DNA of 64,000 bases, from NCBI GenBank assembly GCA_028287785.1, contig JAQBOZ010000009.1, positions 1 through 64,000 of the forward strand. Direction: 5' to 3'. The stretch is from Chlorobiota bacterium (GTDB taxonomy: Bacteria > Bacteroidota > Ignavibacteria > OLB7). Position 1 is the first letter of the stretch. Every line of letters starts with the position of its first letter. The position numbers and the translations under genes are program-made. The notes under the pieces were generated by a model, which was not told the origin of the DNA, made no database searches, and saw only the letters and a program-made list of their open reading frames with translations. Positions 27,449 through 37,179 of the stretch are shown piece by piece.

Positions 27449-28075
27449 TTACTTCTTCGTGGCCGGCGCATCCGGCTGTTCGGCCGGGAGGATGGGGGAT
27501 TTCTTCCCGCCGCTCTTCTCCTTCGCGATATCCTTTCCCGCAACGCTGCTTTTCGGGACGGTGTCGTTCGGCACAAGCCGCGCGGTATCGTTCGGAGCGC
27601 CGGTTGCCGGCCTGGGCGCGGTCAGCTCGGTGATCTTCTGGCCGATCGCGGTGTTGGCGCTGACCAGCGCATCGATTCGGGAGATAAGGCGCTCGTACTC
27701 CAGATCGGCGTTTTTCCAGGTCGCGTCGTAATCCGCCTGGCTTCCCGATTTAAGTGCCGCGGCGCGCTGCTCGGAGAGCCTGTTGAGCGTGCTGTCGATT
27801 GTGCCGAGCGCGCTCCCCTGATCCTTCAGCATTCCATCGACGTGCGCCCATTCGCCCGCCCTGGTCGTATCGTCCACGTTGGTGGCGCGGCTGGTCTCGA
27901 ACTTCGCGGTCATCTCGCCGAACTTCGCCTTCAGATCGGTCACTTTCGCCACGACATCGCCCTCCTTCTGCCCCCATTTGCTGTCGATCTTCGTCAGATC
28001 CTCCTTGCCGCATCCGGCGGTGAACACCACGGCAAGGGCAAGGGCGGCGGCCACGACTGCGTTGGTTCGCATCAT
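27449..28075 (-). CDS. Lipoprotein with coiled coil, unknown function
   Basis: The 208-residue product has a lipoprotein signal (VVFTAGCGKE, lipidated Cys near residue 22). A long helical, charged region (residues 25-150) likely forms coiled coils, followed by a flexible tail rich in Ala, Pro, Asn and Lys. No family is recognised. GGAG lies upstream of two adjacent ATGs (28075 and 28072). It is expected in the inner or outer membrane facing the periplasm. It stands alone between pckA and xseB, with a family B repeat just after its stop. Confidence 0.7.
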   Translation of the reverse strand: MMRTNAVVAAALALAVVFTAGCGKEDLTKIDSKWGQKEGDVVAKVTDLKAKFGEMTAKFETSRATNVDDTTRAGEWAHVDGMLKDQGSALGTIDSTLNRLSEQRAAALKSGSQADYDATWKNADLEYERLISRIDALVSANTAIGQKITELTAPRPATGAPNDTARLVPNDTVPKSSVAGKDIAKEKSGGKKSPILPAEQPDAPATKK

Positions 28076-28234
28076 GCTGTCTCCATTCAGAATTTGTTGT
28101 ACATGCTGTAGGAAAGATTCCGGTCGGCTCCGGGTTCCCAGGGAGTGAGAGCTTGTCGGGGAGCCGGGTTGTTGGGCTCTGTACACGCGAATGTGGGGGC
28201 GATGTTACCGGGATTGCGGCGCGGGAAAGGAGTG

Positions 28235-28459
28235 CTACATCTCCAGATCGTTCTCCTCGAATCCCCCTTCGGCGCGGGCGCGCAGCTCCGTGATCCTCAG
28301 TTCCGCCTGCTCCAGCTCCCTGCGGCATGCCTGCGACAGGGCGATCCCCTCCTCGTACAGCTTCATCGATTCATTGAGCGATGTGCCGTCGTTCTCCAGC
28401 GCCTCCACGATCTCCGCGAGTCGTGCCAGCGATGTCTCGAAATTGCGTGCTTTAGCCAT
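28235..28459 (-). CDS. xseB: Exodeoxyribonuclease VII small subunit
   Basis: The 74-residue helical protein matches XseB: FETSLARLAEIVEALENDGTS followed by LNESMKLYEEGIALSQACRRELEQAE. It binds the large subunit XseA, forming the enzyme that degrades single-stranded DNA from both ends. It follows xseA on the same strand (gap 100 bases, holding a family A repeat). No Shine-Dalgarno sequence is visible, since the repeat ends only a few bases before the ATG. Confidence 0.92.
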   Translation of the reverse strand: MAKARNFETSLARLAEIVEALENDGTSLNESMKLYEEGIALSQACRRELEQAELRITELRARAEGGFEENDLEM

Positions 28460-28467
28460 AAGTGTGA

Positions 28468-28523
28468 TTACCGATATGCCCTGGAAAGGGCTTCCGTGCC
28501 GGGCCGGCGGCCCATGCTGTCAT
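28468..28523 (-). repeat. Dispersed palindromic repeat, family A
   Basis: It reads ATATGCCCTGGAAAGGGCTT and then CCGGGCCGGCGGCCCATGCTGTC, the best-preserved full copy. It fills the xseA-xseB gap and stops nine bases before the xseB start. Confidence 0.65.
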
Positions 28524-28559
28524 GATCTCTACGATGATCGCATGCGGTTATTCCCCGCG

Positions 28560-29852
28560 TCATTCCCCGAACAGGCTGGGCGTATCGGGTTGTTCCTTCT
28601 GTTCCGGCCCGATAATGGCGATCCGCTCGCCATCGAACATCCGGATCGTGACCCGCTCTTTTGCCTGGAGCGCGGCGGCGCGCGTCACGGGGCTTCCGTT
28701 CCGTTCCACGATGGCATAGCCCCGAGCCAGAACGTTGGTCGGGTTGAGCGCGGAGAGCGTGGACTCCAGCAGCCGCAGCCGCTCCGATGCACGAAGCGAC
28801 GAGCCGCGAAGCGCCAGCGAGGCGCGATAGGTCAGATCATCCACCCGCTGCGCGTGGCTTCGAACCATGTCGAGCGGGCGGGCAAGGCCGCGGCTTCGGA
28901 GGAGTGAGAGGAGGTTGCGCCTGCCGCGGGTGATCCTGTCGTTGACGTACGCGCTCATCGCGGCGTCCAGATCGCGGATCAGCGGCAGCAGTTCCGCCCG
29001 GTCGCGAACGGCGATTTCAGCCGCCGCGGTCGGCGTCGCGGCGCGGAGATCGGAGACGAAGTCGGCGATCGTGAAGTCGATCTCGTGCCCGACCGCGGAG
29101 ATGACCGGGATGCGGGAGCCGGCGATGGCGCGCGCCACGGCCTCCTCGTTGAACGCCCAGAGATCCTCGGCCGAGCCGCCTCCGCGACCCACGATCAGCA
29201 GATCGATATCGCTCAACTCATTGAACTGTCTGATTGCCAGCGCGATATCCTCGGCCGAGCCGATCCCCTGCACAAGCGTGGGGCGGAGCACCACATGGAC
29301 CGTCGGCATGCGGCGGCGGAGCGTGGTGATGATATCCCGGATGGCCGCGCCGGTCGATGACGTGACCACGCCGATCCGCTTTGGAAACTCCGGCAGGCGA
29401 CGTTTCCGCCCCTGTTCAAAAAGCCCTTCCGCCATCAGCTTCGCCTTCAGCCGTTCAAGCGCTATCTGCAACTCCCCCAGCCCCAGCGGCGCCAGCGATG
29501 TGCAATCCAGTTGATACTGGCCGCGCGGGGGATAGAGGGTGATTCTTCCGCGTGCCACCACCTTCATCCCATCGCGGATGGGATGTTCCAGCGTCCGACT
29601 CCGCCAGAGGACGCCGCTCAGCACCGCCCCTTCATCCTTCAGGGTGAAGTAGGTGTGGCCGCTTGCGGCGCGGTTCCAGCCGGAGATTTCCCCCTGCACC
29701 GTCACATCGCCGAACTCCGTTTCGAGCGCGGCGGCAACCTGGCGGGTAAGCTCGGTAACGGTCGGGATCGCCCTGCCGGTAAACCCGGTTTCCGCTTTCC
29801 CGGCTTCTCCGGTCTCTTCCGGATCTGATGAAATGAGTCGCCTGATGATCAT
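28560..29852 (-). CDS. xseA: Exodeoxyribonuclease VII large subunit
   Basis: The 430-residue catalytic subunit has an N-terminal OB-fold (about residues 30-130, with VQGEISGWNRAASGHTYFTLKD) and the family core with GVVTSSTGAAIRDII, GRGGGSAEDLWAFNEE and ISAVGHEIDFTIADF. A coiled-coil region and a C-terminal NPTNVLARGYAIV segment follow. It processes single-stranded DNA in repair. xseB follows on the same strand. The start MIIRRLISSD is the first ATG, and a TAnn-like box is near but imperfect. Confidence 0.95.
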   Translation of the reverse strand: MIIRRLISSDPEETGEAGKAETGFTGRAIPTVTELTRQVAAALETEFGDVTVQGEISGWNRAASGHTYFTLKDEGAVLSGVLWRSRTLEHPIRDGMKVVARGRITLYPPRGQYQLDCTSLAPLGLGELQIALERLKAKLMAEGLFEQGRKRRLPEFPKRIGVVTSSTGAAIRDIITTLRRRMPTVHVVLRPTLVQGIGSAEDIALAIRQFNELSDIDLLIVGRGGGSAEDLWAFNEEAVARAIAGSRIPVISAVGHEIDFTIADFVSDLRAATPTAAAEIAVRDRAELLPLIRDLDAAMSAYVNDRITRGRRNLLSLLRSRGLARPLDMVRSHAQRVDDLTYRASLALRGSSLRASERLRLLESTLSALNPTNVLARGYAIVERNGSPVTRAAALQAKERVTIRMFDGERIAIIGPEQKEQPDTPSLFGE

Positions 29853-30028
29853 GTGCGGGCAAGTTACTCAATGGTGTATATTTACGGACTTATCGCCTTA
29901 TGGCGAAGGCGTAACACTCTGTTGAGTGGGAAGGCGGGCCATCATGATTGGTCATGCCAAAGGGGGAGCCATCCCTCGCTTCGATCGGCGCCGTCCGGCG
30001 CCGCACCCGCAGGAAACATCAATACGTT

Positions 30029-32386
30029 ATGGCGAATCAACCCAAGAACATCCCCGGCGCGGGGCGTGCCTCCGCCCGTGCCGCGCGCAAACAGCAGATC
30101 GAACGGACGCCGGCGCAGATCTCCAATATGATCGCGATCGGCGTCTTCGCGATCATCACCCTGGCCTTCTTCTGGGGGCATATCTCCGGCAACGCGTTTC
30201 TCTGGGAGGACTTCTCCGAGTTCACGTTTCCGAACGAGGTCTTCGCCGCCAGAAACTTCATGGGGGGAGTGGTCCCGTTCTGGAACCCGTTCACATTCTG
30301 CGGCATGCCGTTCCTGGCCGATCTTCAGATCGGATATTTCTATCCCGCCAACCAGTTGATGTATCTCCTGTCGGGGGGACATCTCGGCGCGTGGCTGGCG
30401 CAGTTCTTCGTCGTGATCCACTACTTTATCGCGATGGTCTCCATGTGGAAGCTGGCGAAAGGGTTCGGGCTGAGCAACTGGGGGGGGATATTCGCCGGCA
30501 TCGCCTACGGGTTGAGCGGCATGCTGGTGGTGCATATGATCCACCCGAACATGATCCAGCATCTTGCGTGGTTCCCGCTGATCGTCTATCTCTTCTATCG
30601 CGGCGTCAACGAACGGAGCTGGTTTCACTCGCTTCTCTCGGGCCTCGTTCTCGGTGTGACGCTGTTGAGCGGCCATCCGCAGTCGGCGCTCTACATCATC
30701 TTCTTTCTCTTCTGCCTCACCATTTTTCTGGCCGTTCGCGACCTCCGTTCGGGGGATGGCGCGCGCAGATCGACCCTGGTAAAGGGGCTTGTCGCCGCCG
30801 CGATTCCGGTTGCCATCGGCGTCGGGATCTTCGCCATTCAGCTTCTTCCGTCGCAGGAGCTGGCGGGGCTTTCGGAGCGGGCGGAGATGCCGTACGCGAA
30901 ATCGCTGGAGGGCTCGCTGACGCCGGGACAGTTGCTGACGCTTATCGCGCCGAAATTCTTCGGCGTCGCGGGGCCGGAGGAATCCCCCGCCATCCCATTC
31001 TGGCTCCGGCCGGAGCGATATTATTTCTGGGAGACGGCGATCTACATCGGGGTGGTGACGCTGCTCCTTTCCATTGTCGGCGCCGCGTCGCGGCGGCTGA
31101 AGGGGCTTGGCTGGTTCCTTGGCGGCATGGCGCTGCTCGGGCTGTTCTACGCGCTAGGCGACAGCTTCTTCGTTCACCCGCTGCTGGGGCGGTTTCCGCT
31201 CTTCAGCACATTCCGGATACCGACCCGGATGGCGATGTACCTGGCCTTCGGCGGCGCGCTGCTGGGGGGCGTGGGGCTTGAGCAGGCCATCCGCGGCGGC
31301 GAGCGGAACGAGAAGCTCCTCAAGGTGATCATGATCGCGGGGGGAGCCGTGATCTTCTTCGCGCTGCTGATCGCCGGCGGCGTCCTCTCCGCCACCTTCG
31401 GCGCCCCGGAGGAGATCGCCTCGCATCTGGGCTCCACGGGCATCGGCGCGCTGCTGCTTGGGGGAGGCGCGGCGGTGATCATCTGGCTTGCGCTTCGCGA
31501 CAAGCTGGCGCCCAACGTCACCGGCGGCCTGCTGATTCTCCTCTGCACCGTGGACCTCTTCATCTTCGGCATGGGGCAGAACGATGCCAGGACCAACCCG
31601 GAGCGGGATCTCTATCAGAAGAACGACGAGCAGTTCGCGGAGCTCAAGGCGGCGCCGCCGGACAAGATCTTCCGGGTGAAGATGCGGGAGGCGGGCGCGA
31701 TGCTGATGCAGCGGAACCAGGGGCCGTACAGCGGCATCATGCTCTACGAGGGATACAATCCGCTTCTCCTCCTCCGAAGGGTTCCTCCCGCGCCAACTCC
31801 CGAGGCCTCCTACGATCTTATCGATATCCGCTACGATGTGAAGATCGATTCCGTTCACGGGCAGGCCGGGCTTGCCGAGCGGACAACCGCCTACCCGCAT
31901 GTCCGCATGCTCTACAACGCGCAGGTCACCGACACCGCAAGCTCCCGCGAGCTGATGAAGAGCGGCAGGGTCGATCTTGCGAAGACCGTGGTGCTGGAGG
32001 AGGACCCCGGAGTGAAGCTGGACGGCACCGGCACCGGGCAGGCGAAGCTGACGAAGTATGATGCCAGCGAAATCCAGGTGGGCGTCACCACCGACAAGCC
32101 GGGCATTCTGGTGATGAGCGAGATCTGGTATCCGGCGTGGCACGTCTCCATCGACGGCGCCCCGGCGAAGCTCCTTACCGCCGATTACTCGCTCCGCGGC
32201 GTGGCGGTGCCGGCGGGAACCCACACGGTGGTTTTCCGGTTCGAGTCATCGGCGTTCAGGACCGGCATGTGGGTGACGCTGGTGACGTTCGTGATTGCGC
32301 TGGGCGGGATCATCGCCACGGGGCTTGCGCGGCGCTCCGCGAAGAAGGCGGCGGAGCCGGAGATGCCCCCGGCCGGAAATGTCTGA
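30029..32386 (+). CDS. YfhO-family membrane protein (GT-C-like)
   Basis: The 785-residue protein has around a dozen membrane segments, an early conserved loop FWNPFTFCGMPFLADLQIGYFYP as in YfhO-type proteins, and a soluble C-terminal domain near residues 540-750 (with ...GILVMSEIWYPAWHVSIDG, the typical YfhO ending). YfhO proteins are related to GT-C glycosyltransferases and are linked to cell-surface glycan or teichoic acid modification; the substrate here is unknown. ATG 30029 is preferred; an upstream ATG at 29954 would add a Pro/Arg-rich leader without features. The gene is divergent from xseA. Confidence 0.8.
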   Translation: MANQPKNIPGAGRASARAARKQQIERTPAQISNMIAIGVFAIITLAFFWGHISGNAFLWEDFSEFTFPNEVFAARNFMGGVVPFWNPFTFCGMPFLADLQIGYFYPANQLMYLLSGGHLGAWLAQFFVVIHYFIAMVSMWKLAKGFGLSNWGGIFAGIAYGLSGMLVVHMIHPNMIQHLAWFPLIVYLFYRGVNERSWFHSLLSGLVLGVTLLSGHPQSALYIIFFLFCLTIFLAVRDLRSGDGARRSTLVKGLVAAAIPVAIGVGIFAIQLLPSQELAGLSERAEMPYAKSLEGSLTPGQLLTLIAPKFFGVAGPEESPAIPFWLRPERYYFWETAIYIGVVTLLLSIVGAASRRLKGLGWFLGGMALLGLFYALGDSFFVHPLLGRFPLFSTFRIPTRMAMYLAFGGALLGGVGLEQAIRGGERNEKLLKVIMIAGGAVIFFALLIAGGVLSATFGAPEEIASHLGSTGIGALLLGGGAAVIIWLALRDKLAPNVTGGLLILLCTVDLFIFGMGQNDARTNPERDLYQKNDEQFAELKAAPPDKIFRVKMREAGAMLMQRNQGPYSGIMLYEGYNPLLLLRRVPPAPTPEASYDLIDIRYDVKIDSVHGQAGLAERTTAYPHVRMLYNAQVTDTASSRELMKSGRVDLAKTVVLEEDPGVKLDGTGTGQAKLTKYDASEIQVGVTTDKPGILVMSEIWYPAWHVSIDGAPAKLLTADYSLRGVAVPAGTHTVVFRFESSAFRTGMWVTLVTFVIALGGIIATGLARRSAKKAAEPEMPPAGNV

Positions 32387-32390
32387 GCAA

Positions 32391-32430
32391 CGCGCCGGGT
32401 AACCGGCCCATCCTGTTGCCGATTATTGCA
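32391..32430. repeat. Half copy of repeat family A
   Basis: CGCCGGGTAACCGGCCCATCCTGTTGCCGATTATTGC matches the right half of the full repeats (GGCCCATTCTG at 52918, GGCCCATGCTGT at 28468). It begins just after the YfhO stop codon. Confidence 0.4.
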
Positions 32431-32571
32431 TTCGGTTCGTCGAAGAAGGGACGAAGACATCTCTTCATGTCGTATTTTTGCCCGCTTATGGGAATGCCGG
32501 CCCCGCCATTCGAGACAGAGTGGGGATTGCCGCCCCTGCTCTCGTCAATTTCGTCTCCCTGATAGAATCCG

Positions 32572-33474
32572 ATGGGCTTTTTCAACTCCCTGATATCGAG
32601 CGTCCTCCCGTATGCTCCCAAAGCGATGGTTCGCATCGTCGCCAATAAATATATCGCCGGGGAAACCTTGAACGACGCCATGCGGATGGTGGCGACGTTG
32701 AATGCCGAGGGGGCGATGGCGACCATCGATGTGCTCGGCGAGTTCGTGGAGCGCTCCGATGTGGCGAAGCAGGAGACGGAGACATCGGTGAAGGTGCTCG
32801 AGGAGATCACCCGCCGCAAGCTGGATTCCAACCTCTCGGTAAAGCTCACGTCGCTGGGCCTCGGGATCGATACGGAGTTCGGCTACAACAACCTCAGAAG
32901 GGTGGTGGCGCGCGCGGCGGAGCTTGGCAACTTCGTCAGGACCGACATGGAGAACTCCCCCTACACCGACCGGACGATCGAGCTGCAGCGGAGGATCAGA
33001 AAGGAGTTCCCGAACAATGTGGGGATCGTCCTTCAGGCATATCTCCGGCGGACCGAGGATGATATCAGGCTGCTGGCGCCGGAGGGAACCAGCTTCCGTC
33101 TCTGCAAGGGGATCTACGTGGAGCCGGAGGCGATAGCGTTCAAGGGGAGGGAGGAGGTTCAGCAGAACTATCTCAAGTGCCTCGAGCTGATATTCGATCA
33201 CGGCTGTTACGTGGGGATCGCCACGCACGATGACGTGCTGATCGACGGGGCGCGGAAGATCATCGCGCGCCGGGGGCTGAAGCCCGATCAGTACGAGTTC
33301 CAGATGCTGCTCGGCGTCCGCGAGGCGAAGCGCCGGGAGCTGATAGCGCAGGGGCACCGGTTGAGGGTGTACGTGCCGTTCGGGAAGGACTGGTATGGAT
33401 ATTCCGTCCGCCGCCTCAAGGAAAATCCCGCTGTTGCAGGGCATGTGTTTAAGGCTATTTTTACCGGAGATTGA
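32572..33474 (+). CDS. Proline dehydrogenase, monofunctional
   Basis: The 300-residue flavoenzyme oxidises proline to pyrroline-5-carboxylate and passes electrons to the quinone pool. The TIM-barrel fold is supported by LSVKLTSLGL, FVRTDMENSPYTDRTIEL, LQAYLRR and RLCKGIY, and the FAD-binding end VYVPFGKDWYGYSVRRL. The length fits the separate, single-enzyme form; no P5C dehydrogenase gene is adjacent. No Shine-Dalgarno sequence is clear before the ATG. Confidence 0.92.
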   Translation: MGFFNSLISSVLPYAPKAMVRIVANKYIAGETLNDAMRMVATLNAEGAMATIDVLGEFVERSDVAKQETETSVKVLEEITRRKLDSNLSVKLTSLGLGIDTEFGYNNLRRVVARAAELGNFVRTDMENSPYTDRTIELQRRIRKEFPNNVGIVLQAYLRRTEDDIRLLAPEGTSFRLCKGIYVEPEAIAFKGREEVQQNYLKCLELIFDHGCYVGIATHDDVLIDGARKIIARRGLKPDQYEFQMLLGVREAKRRELIAQGHRLRVYVPFGKDWYGYSVRRLKENPAVAGHVFKAIFTGD

Positions 33475-33594
33475 CCCGTCCGCCTCCGCCCCGGAATAAT
33501 TCTCCGGCACGGCGCGGCGCATCGGGTTTCCGCCGGCCATATCCGCCGGGCGATGACGAAGCTTCTCTCAAATATCAAAAGCATAGCAACTATC

Positions 33595-34155
33595 ATGGAT
33601 GTCAAAACGATCCTCAATTCCGCCGAAGAGGTGATGAAGAAAGCCATCGATCACTGCCATATCGAGCTTGCAAAAATTCGAACAGGGCGGGCATCCTCCA
33701 ACCTCCTCGACTCGATCAGGGTCGAATATTATGGTGATATGGTCCCCCTCTCGCAGGTCGCCACCGTCTCCACGCCGGACGCCACCATGATCCTGATTCA
33801 GCCGTGGGAGAAGAAGCTGGTGCCGGCGATCGACAGGGCAATCCAGGCCGCCAATCTCGGCATGAACCCCACCAACGACGGCAATGTGATCCGCCTGCCG
33901 GTCCCCCCGCTCAACGAGGAGCGGCGCAGGGAGCTGGCAAAGGTCGCCAAGCGCGTTGCCGAGGAATCGCGCGTGGGCGTCAGAAATGCCCGGCGCGATG
34001 CGATGGATGATCTGAAGAAGGCGGAGAAGGACCAGCATATGAGCGAGGACACGAGAAAGGGAGGGGAGGCCGATGTGCAGAAGCTGACCGACAAGCATAT
34101 CGCCGAGATCGACAAGCTGGTGGCCGACAAGGAGCAGGATATCCTCTCGGTCTGA
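33595..34155 (+). CDS. frr: Ribosome recycling factor
   Basis: The 186-residue protein splits post-termination ribosomes together with EF-G. It matches RRF in length (about 185) and motifs: LAKIRTGRASSNLLDSIRVEYYG near residue 30, the QPWEKK loop, and the C-terminal coiled-coil arm from about residue 105. ATG 33595 gives the family start MDVKTIL; the open frame before it has no support. pyrH and tsf, often nearby, are absent. A hairpin terminator follows. Confidence 0.95.
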   Translation: MDVKTILNSAEEVMKKAIDHCHIELAKIRTGRASSNLLDSIRVEYYGDMVPLSQVATVSTPDATMILIQPWEKKLVPAIDRAIQAANLGMNPTNDGNVIRLPVPPLNEERRRELAKVAKRVAEESRVGVRNARRDAMDDLKKAEKDQHMSEDTRKGGEADVQKLTDKHIAEIDKLVADKEQDILSV

Positions 34156-34180
34156 TCGCTTCGCGGGATGATGACATGCA

Positions 34181-34215
34181 CGGCGGCGCGGATCATTTCA
34201 GGATGCGTGCCGCCG
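34181..34215 (+). terminator. Terminator after frr
   Basis: CGGCGGCGCG (34181-34190) and CGTGCCGCCG (34206-34215) form a 10-bp stem with one mismatch, 26 bases after the frr stop. Confidence 0.45.
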
Positions 34216-34285
34216 GTTCGCTATCGTAAACGGAGCATCTCCGGACACGGGATCTCCATCTCACATTTCCCACGCCAGCCGGACG

Positions 34286-34534
34286 ATGAAGCTGCCCCCG
34301 GAATACACACAGGAGCTGGATGACGCCATCTTCCGGCACGGAGAGATGAAAGGGCGCATTACAACGTCTTTATCCGTCCTCACCGACGCCCTGCTTGAGC
34401 TGAACGCGCTTGAGCTCTACTACCAGAAGCCCGCGTCGAAGTCGATCGCCCCCGCGGAGATCGAGGCGCTCCGCAGAAAGCTCACATCGATCAAGGAGCT
34501 GCTGCGGGAGATCATCATGAGCGGTGCGACGTAA
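34286..34534 (+). CDS. Small helical hypothetical protein
   Basis: The 82-residue protein ([13 protein letters not shown]...) is predicted to be entirely helical, with a hydrophobic middle (residues 25-42) that looks amphipathic, not membrane-spanning. I recognise no family. It ends 20 bases before trxB and may be cotranscribed with it. No clear ribosome binding site is present. Support rests on its codon pattern and position in an otherwise normal gene gap. Confidence 0.5.
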   Translation: MKLPPEYTQELDDAIFRHGEMKGRITTSLSVLTDALLELNALELYYQKPASKSIAPAEIEALRRKLTSIKELLREIIMSGAT

Positions 34535-34554
34535 ACGATTATTTATTACCAGCT

Positions 34555-35571
34555 ATGGAAAACGAACGTACCAATGGCGCCACCTCCGGTGATGTGGAAC
34601 ATCACAAGGTGATCATCATCGGGTCCGGCCCGGCCGGATATACCGCGGCGATCTACGCTTCGCGCGCCAACCTCAGCCCCGTGATCTACGAGGGGGAGAA
34701 GTGGGGCGGGCAGTTGATGATCACGACCGAGGTGGAGAACTATCCCGGATTCGAGCATGGGATCATGGGGCCGGAGATGATGCCGATCTTCCGGAAGCAG
34801 GCACAGCGCTTCGGCGCCGACTGCCGGCCGCAGAATATAGAGTCGGTCGATCTTTCGAAGCGGCCGTTCACCGTCCGTACCGATCGCGGCAGGGAGCTTA
34901 CGGCCGATACGCTGATCATCGCCACGGGCGCCAACGCGCGGCTGCTGGGCATCCAGTCGGAGTCCGATTTCATGGGCTACGGCGTCTCCGCGTGCGCCAC
35001 GTGCGACGGCTTCTTCTTCCGTGATCAGGAGGTCGTGGTGGTCGGCGGCGGCGATACCGCGATGGAGGAGGCCAATTACCTGACGCGGTTCTGCAGGAAG
35101 GTGACGCTTGTCCACCGTCGCAGCGAGTTCCGCGCGTCGAAGATCATGACCGACCGCGCCCTGAGCAACCCGAAGATCGAGGTGGTCTACAACGCGAACG
35201 TGGTGGATGTGCATGGCGTCACCGAGCCGGCGCGCAGAGTGACCGGCGTGACGCTTCGCGATACCGTGACCGGCGAAACCCGCCTCTTCCCGACCGATGG
35301 CCTGTTCGTCGCGATCGGCCACAAGCCGACCACGGAGATCTTCGCCGGGCAGATCGAGACGGACGCCAACGGTTATATCATCACCAAAGGGAAGAGCAGC
35401 CACACCAGTGTGGATGGCGTCTTTGCCTGCGGCGACGTGCAGGACCACAACTACCGCCAGGCGATCACCGCCGCCGGCTCCGGCTGCATGGCCGCGATCG
35501 ACGCCGAGCGCTGGCTGGAGCTGAAGGAGCACGAGGACAAGCACAAGCCGTTTGTGGCGATGTCGGCGTAG
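34555..35571 (+). CDS. trxB: Thioredoxin reductase
   Basis: The 338-residue flavoprotein reduces thioredoxin with NADPH. It has the FAD site GSGPAG at residues 23-28, the redox pair C147/C150 in ACATCDG, the NADPH site GGGDTAMEE, the HRRSEFRAS loop, and the C-terminal FAD motif GVFACGDV. An N-terminal extension of about 15 residues is unremarkable. A hairpin terminator follows at 35601. Thioredoxin itself is not in the window. Confidence 0.95.
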   Translation: MENERTNGATSGDVEHHKVIIIGSGPAGYTAAIYASRANLSPVIYEGEKWGGQLMITTEVENYPGFEHGIMGPEMMPIFRKQAQRFGADCRPQNIESVDLSKRPFTVRTDRGRELTADTLIIATGANARLLGIQSESDFMGYGVSACATCDGFFFRDQEVVVVGGGDTAMEEANYLTRFCRKVTLVHRRSEFRASKIMTDRALSNPKIEVVYNANVVDVHGVTEPARRVTGVTLRDTVTGETRLFPTDGLFVAIGHKPTTEIFAGQIETDANGYIITKGKSSHTSVDGVFACGDVQDHNYRQAITAAGSGCMAAIDAERWLELKEHEDKHKPFVAMSA

Positions 35572-35600
35572 ACAAGCCGGGAATCATGCTTTGAAATCCA

Positions 35601-35624
35601 CGGGGGAGGCATTCGGCCTCCCCT
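35601..35624 (+). terminator. Terminator of trxB
   Basis: GGGGAGGC (35603-35610) and GCCTCCCC (35616-35623) form a perfect 8-bp stem with a 5-base loop, followed by TGTTTGTTG. Confidence 0.65.
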
Positions 35625-35730
35625 GTTTGTTGAAGGGAGCCTTCAGCGCGGCATCCGCCATGCTCCCGTTCCGGCCGGCTTCGATATGTGGGAGCGCCGG
35701 AATGAACACCAGATCATCGACCAGCCCATC

Positions 35731-36231
35731 ATGCTCAAACTTCTCCTCTTCATCGTGCTCAGCATCATCGGGGTGTATTTCGTCCGTCGGAAGGACAGGG
35801 AAAGGGCGGATCGCGCGATCAAGTCCAGGGATGACTTCGCGACATCGGATCAGATACCGGGAATGGTGGATCTGCTGGCCCGCGCGCGGGCCGGGAAGTC
35901 GTTTATCGTGATCATGTTCGTCCCCCCCGGCGCAACGGAAGATGACGCCATCAACTTCCAGTATTCGTTTGAGGGGGGGAGCGTTGGGATGGACTGGCTG
36001 CTGATCTCCCAGCGGAACATCGCCGATGAGGCCGCGATCGCCGCCTTCGTGAAGGAGCGGGGATATTCATTCAATTATGGCAACCCGCGGTTTCCAAGGG
36101 TCGAGGGGGAGGGAATCGGGGAGCTGGGGAGGGCGATCGTCGATGAATTCTACCGCCTTCCCGCCGGGACGCGGCTTGATCTGGTGGTCGAGGGGGTCGC
36201 GTGGAACCCGATGGCGGGAGGTGCCGTGTAG
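35731..36231 (+). CDS. Membrane-anchored hypothetical protein
   Basis: The 166-residue product begins with a single membrane segment (LKLLLFIVLSIIGVYFV) followed by basic residues, then a mixed alpha/beta domain of about 140 residues without a recognised family. The helix is followed by RRKDRERADR, so the domain probably stays in the cytoplasm. ATG 35731 is used because it places the helix at the start; ATG 35686 would add 15 residues. Neither has a clear ribosome binding site. It stands alone after trxB. Confidence 0.5.
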   Translation: MLKLLLFIVLSIIGVYFVRRKDRERADRAIKSRDDFATSDQIPGMVDLLARARAGKSFIVIMFVPPGATEDDAINFQYSFEGGSVGMDWLLISQRNIADEAAIAAFVKERGYSFNYGNPRFPRVEGEGIGELGRAIVDEFYRLPAGTRLDLVVEGVAWNPMAGGAV

Positions 36232-36309
36232 GATGGTTGCCGAGCCTGGTCAGAGGCAATGCGCCCGGCACGATTCACAGAAGATCGGCCGGGCGTTAAC
36301 GGTAGCTGG

Positions 36310-36723
36310 TCACTTGATTCCAGCAACTTCGTTTGGTACGCTGATGGTAGTTCCGCCGTTCGGTGTGAACGGGTGGCATACATCGGTTCCGCTACTGATG
36401 GAGCCTCCCTTGCCGGGCTGGACACTCACGATAACGTAGCCATTACCATACGAGACGGGGGCGTAACCACCATTGGCGGGGTCTTTCCAGTTGGGCCAAC
36501 GGACGTTGCAGTTGCCGTTGCATGTTATCCATTCATCAGCAATCCAGCACGGTGCCCCGCAATCTTTATGGAGCCATCGGGATTCACCGTTGTTGGTGTT
36601 GTACTCGAAGATGCACTCGCTACAGCCATCGGTTTCATAGGTCGCGATGATGTCCGCCTTAACAGTAATTGCAGCCAGAACGAAGAGAAGACAGATAGTG
36701 AGCAAGAGATAGTGAGCTTTCAA
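36310..36723 (-). CDS. Small secreted Cys-rich protein, paralogue 1
   Basis: The 137-residue product has a signal peptide (LLLTICLLFVLAAITVKA) and a mature part with eight cysteines clustered in CSECIFEY, KDCGAPC, TCNGNC and DVCHPF. The last 45 residues (YGNGYVIVSVQPGKGG ... HPFTPNGGTTI) match the end of the preceding gene product (YGNILVSVNPGDGG ... RPFTANGSSII), so the two are paralogues. AGGAG precedes the ATG. Disulfide-stabilised and extracellular or periplasmic is likely; the function is unknown. GC content is lower than in the neighbouring genes. Confidence 0.65.
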   Translation of the reverse strand: MKAHYLLLTICLLFVLAAITVKADIIATYETDGCSECIFEYNTNNGESRWLHKDCGAPCWIADEWITCNGNCNVRWPNWKDPANGGYAPVSYGNGYVIVSVQPGKGGSISSGTDVCHPFTPNGGTTISVPNEVAGIK

Positions 36724-36759
36724 TGTAGTACTCCTGGAAAGGTTGCTTTGTTCTGGTGG

Positions 36760-37177
36760 TTAGTTCGTCATGCTGGCGGGGATCATGATGATAGATGACC
36801 CATTGGCTGTGAATGGTCGGCATGAGGGAGTTCCAGCATCTTGGATTGTGCCCCCATCCCCAGGATTGACTGATACGAGAATATTCCCGTAACCATCATA
36901 CGTGGCGGGAGTCATAGGAGTACTGGGTGATGGTACCACGTCAAGCCATCCAGTATCTGTAAAGCATGGACCGCCGAAGTCACACGGTCGTTGTACGACC
37001 CGTGATTGTCCGGTCGATCTTTTGTACATCGTGATGCGGTGGACACAGTCACCATTATAGTCTAGGGTGCTGACAGTGATGGAGATGTCTTGTTCCGCGA
37101 AGACGGCGGCGGCAGATAAAAAGAATACTGCAATGAGAGAGATAGATAATTTTGTGCGGCTTATTTTTTTTCTGCAT
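36760..37177 (-). pseudogene. Secreted Cys-rich paralogue 2, frameshifted at A8
   Basis: A frame from 37029 to 36760 encodes the conserved end. Its missing start appears if one A is removed from the A8 run (T8 at 37164-37171): ATG 37177 then reads MQKKISRTKLSISLIAVFF, a full signal peptide, and joins the downstream frame as a protein of 138 residues. The ATG lies two bases after the stop of the upstream gene, as expected for a coupled operon gene. The mature part is like the gene at 36310 and contains five Cys. The run may vary in length by slippage (phase variation or transcriptional slippage), be a decayed gene, or be a sequencing error. Confidence 0.6.
37164..37171 (-). repeat. A8 homopolymer inside the signal-peptide codons
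   Basis: Eight T on the + strand (A8 in the gene) lie seven bases into the coding region. A7 would restore one frame from the ATG to the stop; A8 gives a stop after about 40 codons. Such runs near gene starts are typical slippage sites. Confidence 0.5.
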
Positions 37178-37179
37178 GG